A DNA stretch of 11,248 nt, from contig JAPOXB010000088.1 of NCBI GenBank assembly GCA_026707335.1, positions 1 through 11,248 of the forward strand, in the 5' to 3' direction. Positions within the stretch are counted from its first letter, which is position 1. The number at the start of each line of letters is the position of its first letter. Shown one piece after another: positions 5,262 through 11,248 of the stretch. The notes beneath the pieces were generated by a model. It worked only from the letters and a program-made list of their open reading frames with translations, was not told the DNA's origin and made no database searches. Position numbers and translations under genes: made by a program. Source of the stretch: Chloroflexota bacterium. Lineage in GTDB: Bacteria > Chloroflexota > Dehalococcoidia > Bin125.

Positions 5262-6557
5262 ATGGAGATCGTCGAGGTCGGCGGGCGGGAGGTGCTCGAC
5301 TCCCGCGGCAACCCCACCGTCGAGGCGACGGTGACGCTGTTCGACGGCGTCCAGGGCCGCGCGATGACGCCCTCGGGCGCGAGCACCGGCAGCCACGAGG
5401 CGGCCGAGCGCCGGGACGGCGACGCCGCCCGGTACGGCGGCGCGGGCGTCCTGGGCGCCGTGGCGGCCGTCAACGGCGAGATCCGCGAGGCGCTGATCGG
5501 CCTGGACGCGGGCGCCCAGAGCGACATCGACGAGACGCTCATCGCGCTCGACGGGGATCCGCACAAGGCGCGGCTGGGGGCGAACGCGCTGCTCGCCGTG
5601 TCGCTGGCCTGCGCGCACGCCGCCGCCGCGGACCTGGGCGAGCCGCTCTATCGCTACCTCGGCGGGCCGATGGCGCGCACGCTGCCCGTGCCGATGGCGA
5701 ACATCCTCAACGGCGGCAAGCACGCCGCCGACAGCACCGACTTCCAGGAGTTCATGGTCATGCCGCTGGGAGCGGCGAGCTTCGCCGAGGGGCTGCGGGT
5801 CGTCGCCGAGGTCTACCAGGCGCTGAAGGCCGTTCTGCGCGAGCGCGGCCTGGGCACGACCGTCGGCGACGAGGGCGGCTTCGCGCCCGCGCTGGGCGGC
5901 AACGAGCCGGCCCTGGCCGTGATCCTGCAGGCGATCGAGCGGGCGGGCTACGCGCCCGGCGCCGAGGTCGCCATCGCCCTCGACCCGGCCGCGACCGAGC
6001 TCTACGCCGACGGCCGCTACCACCTCGCGACGGAGGACCGGCGGCTGACGTCGCAGGAGATGGCCGGCCTCTGGGCCGACTGGGCGGCGCGCTACCCGAT
6101 CGTCTCGATCGAGGACGGGATGGCGGAGGACGACTGGACCGGCTGGGCGGCCCTGACGGCGGCGATCGGGGAGCGGGCGCAGACCGTCGGCGACGACCTG
6201 CTGGTCACGAATCCGTCCCGCCTGCGCCGCGGCATCGCCGAGCGTTCGGCGAACAGCATCCTGATCAAGCCGAATCAGATCGGCACGCTGACGGAGACGC
6301 TGGAGGTCGTGTCGATGGCCCAGCGGGCGGGCTGGACGACGGTGATCAGCCACCGCTCGGGGGAGACGGAGGACACGACGATCGCCGACCTGGCCGTCGC
6401 GACGAACTCCGGCCTGATCAAGACCGGCGCGCCGGCGCGCTCGGAGCGGGTCGCGAAGTACAACCGGCTGCTGGAGATCGAAGCGGAGCTGGCCGACGCG
6501 GCGGTCTACCCCGGGCATGCGGCCATCCCGCAGTCGCTGCGCCTCGCGCCCGGCTGA
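5262..6557 (+). CDS. eno: Enolase (phosphopyruvate hydratase)
   Basis: This cytoplasmic enzyme interconverts 2-phosphoglycerate and phosphoenolpyruvate in glycolysis and gluconeogenesis and needs magnesium. At 431 residues it is the usual bacterial length. The N-terminal capping domain holds the SGAST mobile loop (38-42). The TIM-barrel domain carries His154 (GGKHA), Glu163 (FQEFM), catalytic acid Glu204 (DEGGFAP), magnesium ligands Asp241 (ALDP), Glu284 (SIEDG) and Asp311 (VGDDL), catalytic base Lys336 (LIKPNQIGT), the SHRSGETED signature at 363-371, and Lys387. ATG 5262 is preferred over the GTG one codon earlier because GGGGAG lies 6 bases from the ATG but only 3 from the GTG. It is probably cotranscribed with the unknown gene 21 bases downstream. 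Confidence 0.98.
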   Translation: MEIVEVGGREVLDSRGNPTVEATVTLFDGVQGRAMTPSGASTGSHEAAERRDGDAARYGGAGVLGAVAAVNGEIREALIGLDAGAQSDIDETLIALDGDPHKARLGANALLAVSLACAHAAAADLGEPLYRYLGGPMARTLPVPMANILNGGKHAADSTDFQEFMVMPLGAASFAEGLRVVAEVYQALKAVLRERGLGTTVGDEGGFAPALGGNEPALAVILQAIERAGYAPGAEVAIALDPAATELYADGRYHLATEDRRLTSQEMAGLWADWAARYPIVSIEDGMAEDDWTGWAALTAAIGERAQTVGDDLLVTNPSRLRRGIAERSANSILIKPNQIGTLTETLEVVSMAQRAGWTTVISHRSGETEDTTIADLAVATNSGLIKTGAPARSERVAKYNRLLEIEAELADAAVYPGHAAIPQSLRLAPG

Positions 6558-6578
6558 CGGCGTCACGAGGAGGCCGCG

Positions 6579-7457
6579 ATGCCCGATGAGCCGCCGCCGC
6601 AGCGGGTGTCGCCGATCACCGTCCCCGAGGACGATCCGGCCCTGCCGTCGCCCGACGCGGCGCAGCCGGCGCTGGTGCGCGACGCCTTCCGGGAGTACGG
6701 CTTCGCGTGCAGCGTCGAGTCGCGCTGGATCGGGCGCAGCCTGACGCTGCAACGCGGCATAGTGCGCGACAGCACGCACAGCCGCTATCGCAACCACCGC
6801 TACGCGGCGGCGCTGCTGCTCTGGTCGCGCATCGACGCGGCGGCGCTCGAGGCCTGGCGGCTGATCGCGTGGGCCAACTACGCCGCCGTGCCGCCCCTCG
6901 TCCGGGCGGCGCTGGAGTGGCTGGGGGCCGAGCAGGCGGTCGTCGGCAGCGAATTCGTGGAGTTCCAGGACTACCTGCGCGACTTCGCCCGGCACGACGC
7001 CGAACGCGCCGCCGCCGAGTGGGGCATGGGGCAGTACATGGCGGGTCAGCAGCTCGCGATGGCGCCCGACCTCAGCGCCGTCTACCGCGCCGCCGCGGAG
7101 TTGTCGCGACCGCACTTCGGCGCGTCGATGCTGGCGACGGGGTCGGGGTCGAACCGGCAGCGGGTGCTGGTGCACTGGGGCGACCGCAGCTTCCACCTGG
7201 GCTGGGCGCAGCTCCTCTCGGGTTGGCTGATGACGCTGCTGGGGCGGCAGACGCGCTTCGCGATCGGCTGCGGATTGTTCGCGGTCGATCCGGCGGCGCG
7301 GGAGTCGTTCCAGGCGTTGACGCGGGAGTCGGAGACGCTGCTGGCCCGGCCCGACCGCTGCCGGGCGGAATGGGTCACCCGCGGCGGCCGGCAGCGCCTG
7401 CTGGTCAGCGGCTTCCGGCGGCAGCCGTCGGGCGCGCCGCAGCGGATCCTGCTCTAG
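6579..7457 (+). CDS. Uncharacterised protein cotranscribed with eno
   Basis: I do not recognise this 292-residue protein with confidence. The first 30 residues are Pro/Asp-rich and probably disordered. The rest looks mainly alpha-helical, with long amphipathic stretches around 73-122 (Trp- and Ala-rich, including RYAAALLLWSRIDAAALEAW and LVRAALEW) and a moderately hydrophobic stretch at about 205-222 (LGWAQLLSGWLMTLLG) that is too mixed to call a membrane segment. There is no signal peptide. The helix ending in LVRAALE faintly resembles DUF5677-like or HEPN-like helical families, but I see no catalytic RxxxxH motif, so this is only a search hint. A strong GAGGAGG ribosome binding site (6567-6573) lies 5 bases before the ATG, and codon use matches its neighbours. 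The 21-base gap to eno implies one operon; gapA follows after 146 bases with its own probable promoter. Confidence 0.8.
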   Translation: MPDEPPPQRVSPITVPEDDPALPSPDAAQPALVRDAFREYGFACSVESRWIGRSLTLQRGIVRDSTHSRYRNHRYAAALLLWSRIDAAALEAWRLIAWANYAAVPPLVRAALEWLGAEQAVVGSEFVEFQDYLRDFARHDAERAAAEWGMGQYMAGQQLAMAPDLSAVYRAAAELSRPHFGASMLATGSGSNRQRVLVHWGDRSFHLGWAQLLSGWLMTLLGRQTRFAIGCGLFAVDPAARESFQALTRESETLLARPDRCRAEWVTRGGRQRLLVSGFRRQPSGAPQRILL

Positions 7458-7502
7458 CCCGGCGCGAGCGGGGAAATCCGTCGGTTCTGTCCGGTCGGCG
7501 GC

Positions 7503-7531
7503 TTGCCCCCTGTGGGGCGATGGGCGACGCT
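7503..7531 (+). promoter_or_regulatory. Putative promoter of gapA
   Basis: A -35 box TTGCCC (7503-7508, the same hexamer as in the tRNA cluster promoter) is followed by a 17-base spacer and GACGCT (7526-7531), one base off the TACGCT seen before uvrC. The missing first T makes the -10 box weak, which would fit a regulated promoter. A small hairpin, GCCCC (7505-7509) with GGGGC (7514-7518), overlaps the -35 box and spacer. Confidence 0.4.
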
Positions 7532-7551
7532 CAGCAGGTCTGAGCCACGCC
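7523..7551. repeat. Imperfect palindrome over the gapA promoter, candidate operator
   Basis: The outer arms GGCG (7523-7526) and CGCC (7548-7551) and the inner arms GCTCAG (7529-7534) and CTGAGC (7540-7545) are symmetric about the five-base centre CAGGT. Only a two-base mismatch (AC against CA) separates inner and outer arms, so 10 of 12 arm positions are paired. The element overlaps the proposed -10 box and start point, as an operator would. If transcription starts upstream it could instead be a leader-RNA hairpin about 50 bases before the gapA ATG. Confidence 0.55.
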
Positions 7552-7603
7552 GGTCGCCGATGGGGTTCAGGGCCGCGAGCGAGCAGAAGAAGGGACCGGA
7601 GCG

Positions 7604-8626
7604 ATGACGACGAAGATCGGGATCAACGGGTTCGGCCGGATCGGCCGCCAGGTGCTGAAGGGCATCATGGACTTCCACCGCGACGACCTGGAGGTCGTGG
7701 CGGTGAACGACCTGACGGACACCGCCACGAACGCGCACCTGTTCAAGTACGACAGCAACTACGGCCGCTACCCCGGCGAGGTGACGGTGTCGGATGGGGG
7801 GCTCGTGATCGACGGCCAGCGCATCGCCGTGCTGGCCGAGCGCGACCCGGGCCAGATCCCCTGGGGCGACCACGGCGTGGAGATCGTGATCGAATCGACC
7901 GGCATCTTCACCGACGCCACCAAGGCGGCCGCGCACATGCGCAACGGCCCCAAGAAGGTGGTCATCTCGGCCCCGGCCAAGAACGAAGATCTGACCGTCG
8001 TGCTGGGCGTGAACGACGACCAGTACGACCCCGCCGTGCACCACGTCGTCTCGAACGCCTCCTGCACGACGAACTGCCTCGCGCCGATCGCGAAGGTGCT
8101 CGACGACACGGTGGGCATCAAATCGGGCATTATGTCCACGATCCACGCCTACACGAACGACCAGGCGATCCTCGACACGGTGCACTCCGACCTGCGCCGG
8201 GCGCGGGCCGCGGGCCTGAACATCATCCCCACGACCACGGGCGCGGCGAAGGCGGTGGGGCGGGTGATGCCCCACCTCGACGGCAAGCTCAACGGGATGG
8301 CCTACCGCGTGCCGACGGGCACCGTCTCGGTGGTGGACCTGACGATCGACGCGGAGCGCGCGACGAGCGCCGAGGAGGTCAACGCCGCCTTCACGCGCGT
8401 GGCGGAGGACCGGGAGTCGCCGTTGTACGGCATCCTGGCCGTGGAGACGGAGCCGCTGGTGAGCAGCGACTACCGCGGCCACCCCGCCAGCTCGATCGTC
8501 GACGCGCTCAGCACGATGGTGCTGGAGGGCACGCAGGTGAAGGTCGTCTCGTGGTACGACAACGAGTGGGCCTACAGCGTCCGCGTCGGCGACCTCTGCA
8601 CGCGCATGGCGGCGCGCGGCCTCTGA
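7604..8626 (+). CDS. gapA: Glyceraldehyde-3-phosphate dehydrogenase, type I
   Basis: This enzyme oxidises and phosphorylates glyceraldehyde-3-phosphate to 1,3-bisphosphoglycerate with reduction of NAD. The 340 residues are a normal length. The N-terminal Rossmann domain starts with INGFGRIGR (7-15); Asp36 in VNDLTD favours NAD over NADP and so a glycolytic role. The catalytic signature is SNASCTTNCLAP (150-161) with nucleophile Cys154, and the base is His181 in TIHAYTND. SWYDNEWAYS lies at 316-325 near the C-terminus. Start ATG 7604 has AAGAAGGGA ending 8 bases upstream. It lies downstream of eno and the unknown gene on the same strand, forming a glycolytic neighbourhood although probably with its own promoter. 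Confidence 0.98.
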   Translation: MTTKIGINGFGRIGRQVLKGIMDFHRDDLEVVAVNDLTDTATNAHLFKYDSNYGRYPGEVTVSDGGLVIDGQRIAVLAERDPGQIPWGDHGVEIVIESTGIFTDATKAAAHMRNGPKKVVISAPAKNEDLTVVLGVNDDQYDPAVHHVVSNASCTTNCLAPIAKVLDDTVGIKSGIMSTIHAYTNDQAILDTVHSDLRRARAAGLNIIPTTTGAAKAVGRVMPHLDGKLNGMAYRVPTGTVSVVDLTIDAERATSAEEVNAAFTRVAEDRESPLYGILAVETEPLVSSDYRGHPASSIVDALSTMVLEGTQVKVVSWYDNEWAYSVRVGDLCTRMAARGL

Positions 8627-8656
8627 GCCGGGGTCGCGCCGGTCCGGACGGCATAG

Positions 8657-8671
8657 GCGGCGCCCCGCCGC
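8657..8671 (+). other. GC hairpin between gapA and ffh
   Basis: GCGGCG (8657-8662) pairs perfectly with CGCCGC (8666-8671) around a three-base loop. It begins 31 bases after the gapA stop and ends 5 bases before the proposed ffh -10 box. With no T-run it is at best a weak terminator for gapA, or chance in GC-rich sequence. Confidence 0.3.
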
Positions 8672-8676
8672 GCACG

Positions 8677-8682
8677 TAGACT
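8677..8682 (+). promoter_or_regulatory. Possible -10 box of ffh (leaderless)
   Basis: TAGACT lies 7 bases before the ffh ATG, the spacing expected when the mRNA begins at or next to the start codon. The only ribosome-binding-like motif, GAGG at 8683-8686, is just 3 bases from the ATG, too close for normal use. No -35 box is evident. Confidence 0.4.
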
Positions 8683-8689
8683 GAGGCGC

Positions 8690-10021
8690 ATGTTCGAGAG
8701 TTTGACCGACAAGCTGCAGGGCGCCTTCGGGCGGCTGGGGCGGCGCGGCACGCTGACCGAGAGGGACCTCGACGAGGCCCTGCGCGAGATCCGCCTCGCC
8801 CTGCTCGAAGCCGACGTCAACTACAAGGTCGCGAAGGACTTCATCCGCGCGGTGCGCGAGCGCGCCCTGACCGACGCCGTGCTGCAGAGCCCGACCCCCA
8901 CGCAGCGAGTGATCGGCATCGTCAACCAGGAACTGACGACGCTGCTGGGCGGCGAATCGCCCAAGCTGCAGCGATCGTCGCAGCCGCCGACCGTGATCCT
9001 GCTGGTCGGCCTGCAGGGCGCGGGCAAGACGACGACCGCGGCCAAGCTGGCGGTGCAGCTGCGCCGCGGCGGCGATCGGCCGCTGCTGGTCGCCGCCGAC
9101 GTCTACCGCCCCGCGGCCATCGAGCAGCTCAAGCAACTGGGCAAGCAACTCGACCTCGCCGTCTACGAGGAGGGCGCCGACAGCCCGCCGCGCGACATCG
9201 TGGCGAATGGGCTCAAGGAGGCGAAGCGCCTCGGCGCGGCGATCGTCCTCGTGGACACCGCCGGGCGGCTGCACATCGACGACGCGATGATGGCCGAGAT
9301 CACCGACCTGCGGATGCGCTACTCGCCCAGCGAGGTGCTGCTGGTCGCGGATGCGATGTCGGGGCAGGACGCCGTCAGCGCCGCGCGCGCCTTCCACGAC
9401 GCCGTCTCCATCACCGGCGTCATCCTGACCAAGATGGACGGCGACGCGCGGGGCGGGGCGGCGCTGTCGATCCGCGCCGTGACGGGCGCGCCGATCAAGT
9501 TCCTGGGCACGGGCGAGAAGGCGCAGGCGCTGGAGGCGTTCCACCCCGACCGGCTGGCGTCGCGCATCCTGGGCCAGGGCGACATGGCCTCGCTGGTCGA
9601 GAAGGCCAAGGAGGAGTTCGGCGAGCACGACGCGCGGCAGATGAAGCGGCGCATGGCCGAGGGCAGCTTCGGGCTGGACGACTTCATCGAGCAGTTCCGC
9701 AAGGTCCAGAACATGGGCTCGATCAGCCAATTGCTGGGGATGATCCCCGGCATGGGCAACATCCGGCAGCAACTCAGCGTCGACGAGCTGGACGACGACT
9801 TCTTCGCCCGCGTCGAGGCGATCATCTGCTCGATGACGCCCGAGGAGCGCCGCAAACCGGATATCCTCAACGGCAGCCGCCGCCGTCGCATCGCGCAGGG
9901 CAGCGGCACGACCATCCAGGACGTCAATCAACTCTTGAACCAGTTCAAGGAAGCGCGCAAGATGATGAAGGCCATGGCCAGCGGCCGGATGGATAAGATG
10001 CTGGTCGGAGCGCGCCGCTAG
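8690..10021 (+). CDS. ffh: Signal recognition particle protein Ffh (SRP54)
   Basis: Ffh is the GTPase of the signal recognition particle. With 4.5S RNA it binds signal sequences emerging from the ribosome and delivers the complex to FtsY at the membrane. The 443 residues contain an N-terminal helical domain (about 1-86), a GTPase (G) domain and a methionine-rich M domain (about 325-435). G-domain motifs are GLQGAGKTTT (107-116), DVYRPAAIEQL (137-147), DTAGR (189-193), TKMD (247-250) and GTGEK (273-277). RNA binding is marked by the arginine run and GSG at 397-406. M-domain methionines include the GMIPGM segment at 350-355. It heads the block with rpsP, khpA and rimM. The small ylxM gene often found before ffh is absent; gapA lies upstream instead. 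Confidence 0.98.
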   Translation: MFESLTDKLQGAFGRLGRRGTLTERDLDEALREIRLALLEADVNYKVAKDFIRAVRERALTDAVLQSPTPTQRVIGIVNQELTTLLGGESPKLQRSSQPPTVILLVGLQGAGKTTTAAKLAVQLRRGGDRPLLVAADVYRPAAIEQLKQLGKQLDLAVYEEGADSPPRDIVANGLKEAKRLGAAIVLVDTAGRLHIDDAMMAEITDLRMRYSPSEVLLVADAMSGQDAVSAARAFHDAVSITGVILTKMDGDARGGAALSIRAVTGAPIKFLGTGEKAQALEAFHPDRLASRILGQGDMASLVEKAKEEFGEHDARQMKRRMAEGSFGLDDFIEQFRKVQNMGSISQLLGMIPGMGNIRQQLSVDELDDDFFARVEAIICSMTPEERRKPDILNGSRRRRIAQGSGTTIQDVNQLLNQFKEARKMMKAMASGRMDKMLVGARR

Positions 10022-10026
10022 CGCCC

Positions 10027-10044
10027 GTCCGGCGAGGGCCGGAC
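10027..10044 (+). terminator. Perfect hairpin between ffh and rpsP
   Basis: GTCCGGC (10027-10033) pairs perfectly with GCCGGAC (10038-10044) around the loop GAGG. It begins 6 bases after the ffh stop codon and ends 27 bases before the rpsP ATG. No T-run follows. It may be a partial terminator, an RNA processing site, or a 3' stabiliser that tunes ffh against the ribosomal protein gene downstream. Confidence 0.4.
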
Positions 10045-10071
10045 CCGCGCCGCGCGCCGAGGAGATTGCCC

Positions 10072-10383
10072 ATGCTGAGGATGCGACTCGCCCGCCACGG
10101 GCGCCGCAAGCGCCCCTACTACCGCCTGGTCGTGGCGGAATCGTCGAAGCCCCGCGACGGGCGCTTCCACGAGATCCTGGGCCAGTACGACCCGCTGGCC
10201 GAGAACGCCGCGCTGGAGGTGCAGGCGGAGCGCGTCGCCTACTGGCTCTCCAAGGGGGCGCAGCCGTCGGACACGGTGCACCGGCTGCTCGCCAAGCAGG
10301 GCCTGATGGAGCCGCTGGTCGCGAAGCCGCGCAGCAAGAAGGCCGACGCCAAGCGCGCCGCCGCCGCCGAGAGCGGGGCCTGA
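10072..10383 (+). CDS. rpsP: 30S ribosomal protein bS16
   Basis: This small-subunit protein binds 16S rRNA early in 30S assembly. The 103 residues start with the family signature: RLARHGRRKRPYYRLVVAES covers residues 5-24, followed by RDGRFHEILGQYDP (27-40). The C-terminus is a Lys/Ala-rich tail of the usual kind. ATG 10072 is chosen because GAGGAG ends 7 bases upstream (GGAG 10061-10064) and it aligns with family N-termini; a TTG two codons earlier lies too close to the ribosome binding site. khpA follows after 4 bases. Confidence 0.98.
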   Translation: MLRMRLARHGRRKRPYYRLVVAESSKPRDGRFHEILGQYDPLAENAALEVQAERVAYWLSKGAQPSDTVHRLLAKQGLMEPLVAKPRSKKADAKRAAAAESGA

Positions 10384-10387
10384 CGCC

Positions 10388-10615
10388 GTGCAGGAACTCG
10401 TCGAGTACATCGCGAAGTGGGTCGTCGACGACCCGGAGGCGGTCGCGGTCAGCCAGCGCGGGCGCGGCGGCCGGGTCACCGTGCGGCTTGAGGTCGACCA
10501 GGAAGACATGGGGCGCGTGATCGGCAAGGAGGGGCGCATCGCCAACGCGATGCGCATGCTGCTCACGGTCAGCGGCGACCTGCGCGACACGGACGTCCAG
10601 CTCGAGATCCGCTGA
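10388..10615 (+). CDS. khpA: KH-domain RNA-binding protein KhpA
   Basis: This 75-residue protein is a single KH domain with the RNA-binding loop GKEG at 46-49 inside GRVIGKEGRIANAMRMLL. In other bacteria KhpA (also called YlqC) pairs with KhpB (Jag/EloR) and affects cell division and small-RNA function. Its position between rpsP and rimM is the conserved one. The GTG start lies 4 bases after the rpsP stop with only a weak upstream purine stretch, suggesting translational coupling. Its last base overlaps the rimM start by one base. Confidence 0.95.
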   Translation: MQELVEYIAKWVVDDPEAVAVSQRGRGGRVTVRLEVDQEDMGRVIGKEGRIANAMRMLLTVSGDLRDTDVQLEIR

Positions 10616-11205
10616 TGCCGCTGCGCGGGGCCCGCGGGGCGACGGCGCCGCAGCCGCGCGAGGGCTTCCGCGCCGTCGGCCGCGTGGAGCGGCCCTGGGG
10701 CCTGCGGGGCGAGGTCAAGGTCCTCCCCCTGACCGACTACCCGGAACGCTTCGCGCCCGGCGCGCGCGTGTTCGTGGGGGGCGCAGATCGCCGCGTCCGG
10801 CACAGCCGGTGGCACAAGGGGCGGGTCTTCGTGGCGCTGGACGGGGTCGATCGGGTCGAGACGGCGGAAGCCCTGCGCGGCGCGCTGCTGGAGATCCCCG
10901 AGGACGAGACGCCGGCCTTCGCCGACGGCGAGTACTACATCGACCAGATCGAGGGCTGCGAGGTCGTGTCGCTGGGCGGGGAGCCGCTGGGACGGGTGAC
11001 GGAGGTGCTGCGGCCCGGCGCGAACGACGTCTACGTGGTGCGGGGGGCGTCGCGCCGCGAACTGCTGATCCCGGCGCTGCGCCGGACCGTCGTCGCGGTC
11101 GATGTGCAGGCGCGCCGGATCACGGTCGATCCGTCGGCGGGCGACCTGCCGGCCGACGCGCTGCCGGCGGGGGGCGGCGCGCACGAGCCGGTCGCGCCGG
11201 ATTGA
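10615..11205 (+). CDS. rimM: Ribosome maturation factor RimM
   Basis: RimM binds ribosomal protein uS19 and helps mature the head of the 30S subunit. The 196 residues show the RimM N-terminal barrel (about 18-97, with VGRVERPWGLRGEVKV at 21-36) and a PRC-barrel (about 105-175, with EYYIDQIEGCEV at 106-117 and the ELLIPAL strand at 149-155). An extra 16 residues at the N-terminus and an Ala/Gly/Pro-rich tail after 175 are probably unstructured. The start overlaps the khpA stop as TGATG, which implies coupled translation. The C-terminal coding end contributes to the -35 box of the next promoter. Confidence 0.96.
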   Translation: MPLRGARGATAPQPREGFRAVGRVERPWGLRGEVKVLPLTDYPERFAPGARVFVGGADRRVRHSRWHKGRVFVALDGVDRVETAEALRGALLEIPEDETPAFADGEYYIDQIEGCEVVSLGGEPLGRVTEVLRPGANDVYVVRGASRRELLIPALRRTVVAVDVQARRITVDPSAGDLPADALPAGGGAHEPVAPD

Positions 11206-11231
11206 CCCACTCGGAGGGGCCTGAGTAGCCT
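11202..11231 (+). promoter_or_regulatory. Promoter overlapping the rimM stop, for the next gene
   Basis: A -35 box TTGACC (11202-11207, five of six bases) contains the rimM TGA stop. An 18-base spacer leads to the -10 box TAGCCT (11226-11231). The spacing and -35 box are the same as for the tRNA-Val(UAC) promoter. Five bases on, GTG at 11237 could be a leaderless start; only four codons of it (V/M-R-P-E) are inside the window, so its identity cannot be told. trmD often follows rimM, but the start is not recognisably TrmD. Confidence 0.5.
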
Positions 11232-11248
11232 CGACTGTGCGCCCGGAG

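Noticed and set aside
1943..11184. Very long minus-strand open frames opposite uvrC, xerC-eno, gapA-ffh and the rpsP-rimM block
   Set aside because: Their products are Arg/Ala/His-rich with no domain, each lies antisense to a clearly conserved gene, and long open antisense frames are expected at about 70% GC.

Overview
This is a GC-rich (roughly 70% by eye), gene-dense bacterial chromosomal window made mostly of conserved housekeeping genes. Gene order and protein style suggest a high-GC Chloroflexota bacterium (Dehalococcoidia or Thermomicrobia type), but that placement is an inference and not secure. I see no transposase, prophage, CRISPR array, toxin system or biosynthetic cluster.

Layout. 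(1) 1-1360, minus strand: a tRNA-Val(UAC) at the left edge with a good promoter, preceded by a membrane-anchored TlpA-like thioredoxin protein with a coiled coil and an unrecognised C-terminal domain. (2) 1486-2008, plus strand: a promoter and four CCA-encoding tRNA genes, Met(CAU), Val(CAC), Leu(CAG) and Arg(GCG). (3) 2060-5165: uvrC (nucleotide excision repair) and xerC (tyrosine recombinase for chromosome dimer resolution), separated by a hairpin-rich spacer. (4) 5188-8626: central glycolysis, with enolase, an unrecognised 292-residue protein 21 bases downstream, and then gapA behind a putative promoter covered by a 29-bp imperfect palindrome. (5) 8690-11205: the conserved protein-targeting and ribosome-assembly block ffh, rpsP, khpA, rimM. 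A promoter overlaps the rimM stop codon and points to a further gene whose first codons may be just inside the right edge.

How the parts relate. The tRNAs, S16, KhpA, RimM and SRP protein belong to translation and protein targeting. Eno and GapA are two glycolytic steps either side of the unknown gene. UvrC and XerC act on DNA. Putative promoters share a TTGNNC -35 box, a 17-18 base spacer and a TANNNT -10 box. Several genes (uvrC, ffh, the gene at the right edge) have such a -10 box only 5-10 bases before the start codon, suggesting leaderless mRNAs. Several genes end in GC-rich hairpins without a U-tract.

No intergenic stretch exceeds about 300 bases. The longest are 4019-4253 (three hairpins and an xerC leader) and 1361-1569 (divergent promoters). 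The points most worth a second look are the palindrome before gapA, the GCG anticodon of the tRNA-Arg, and the unknown gene between eno and gapA. I did not find convincing evidence of a new multi-gene system.
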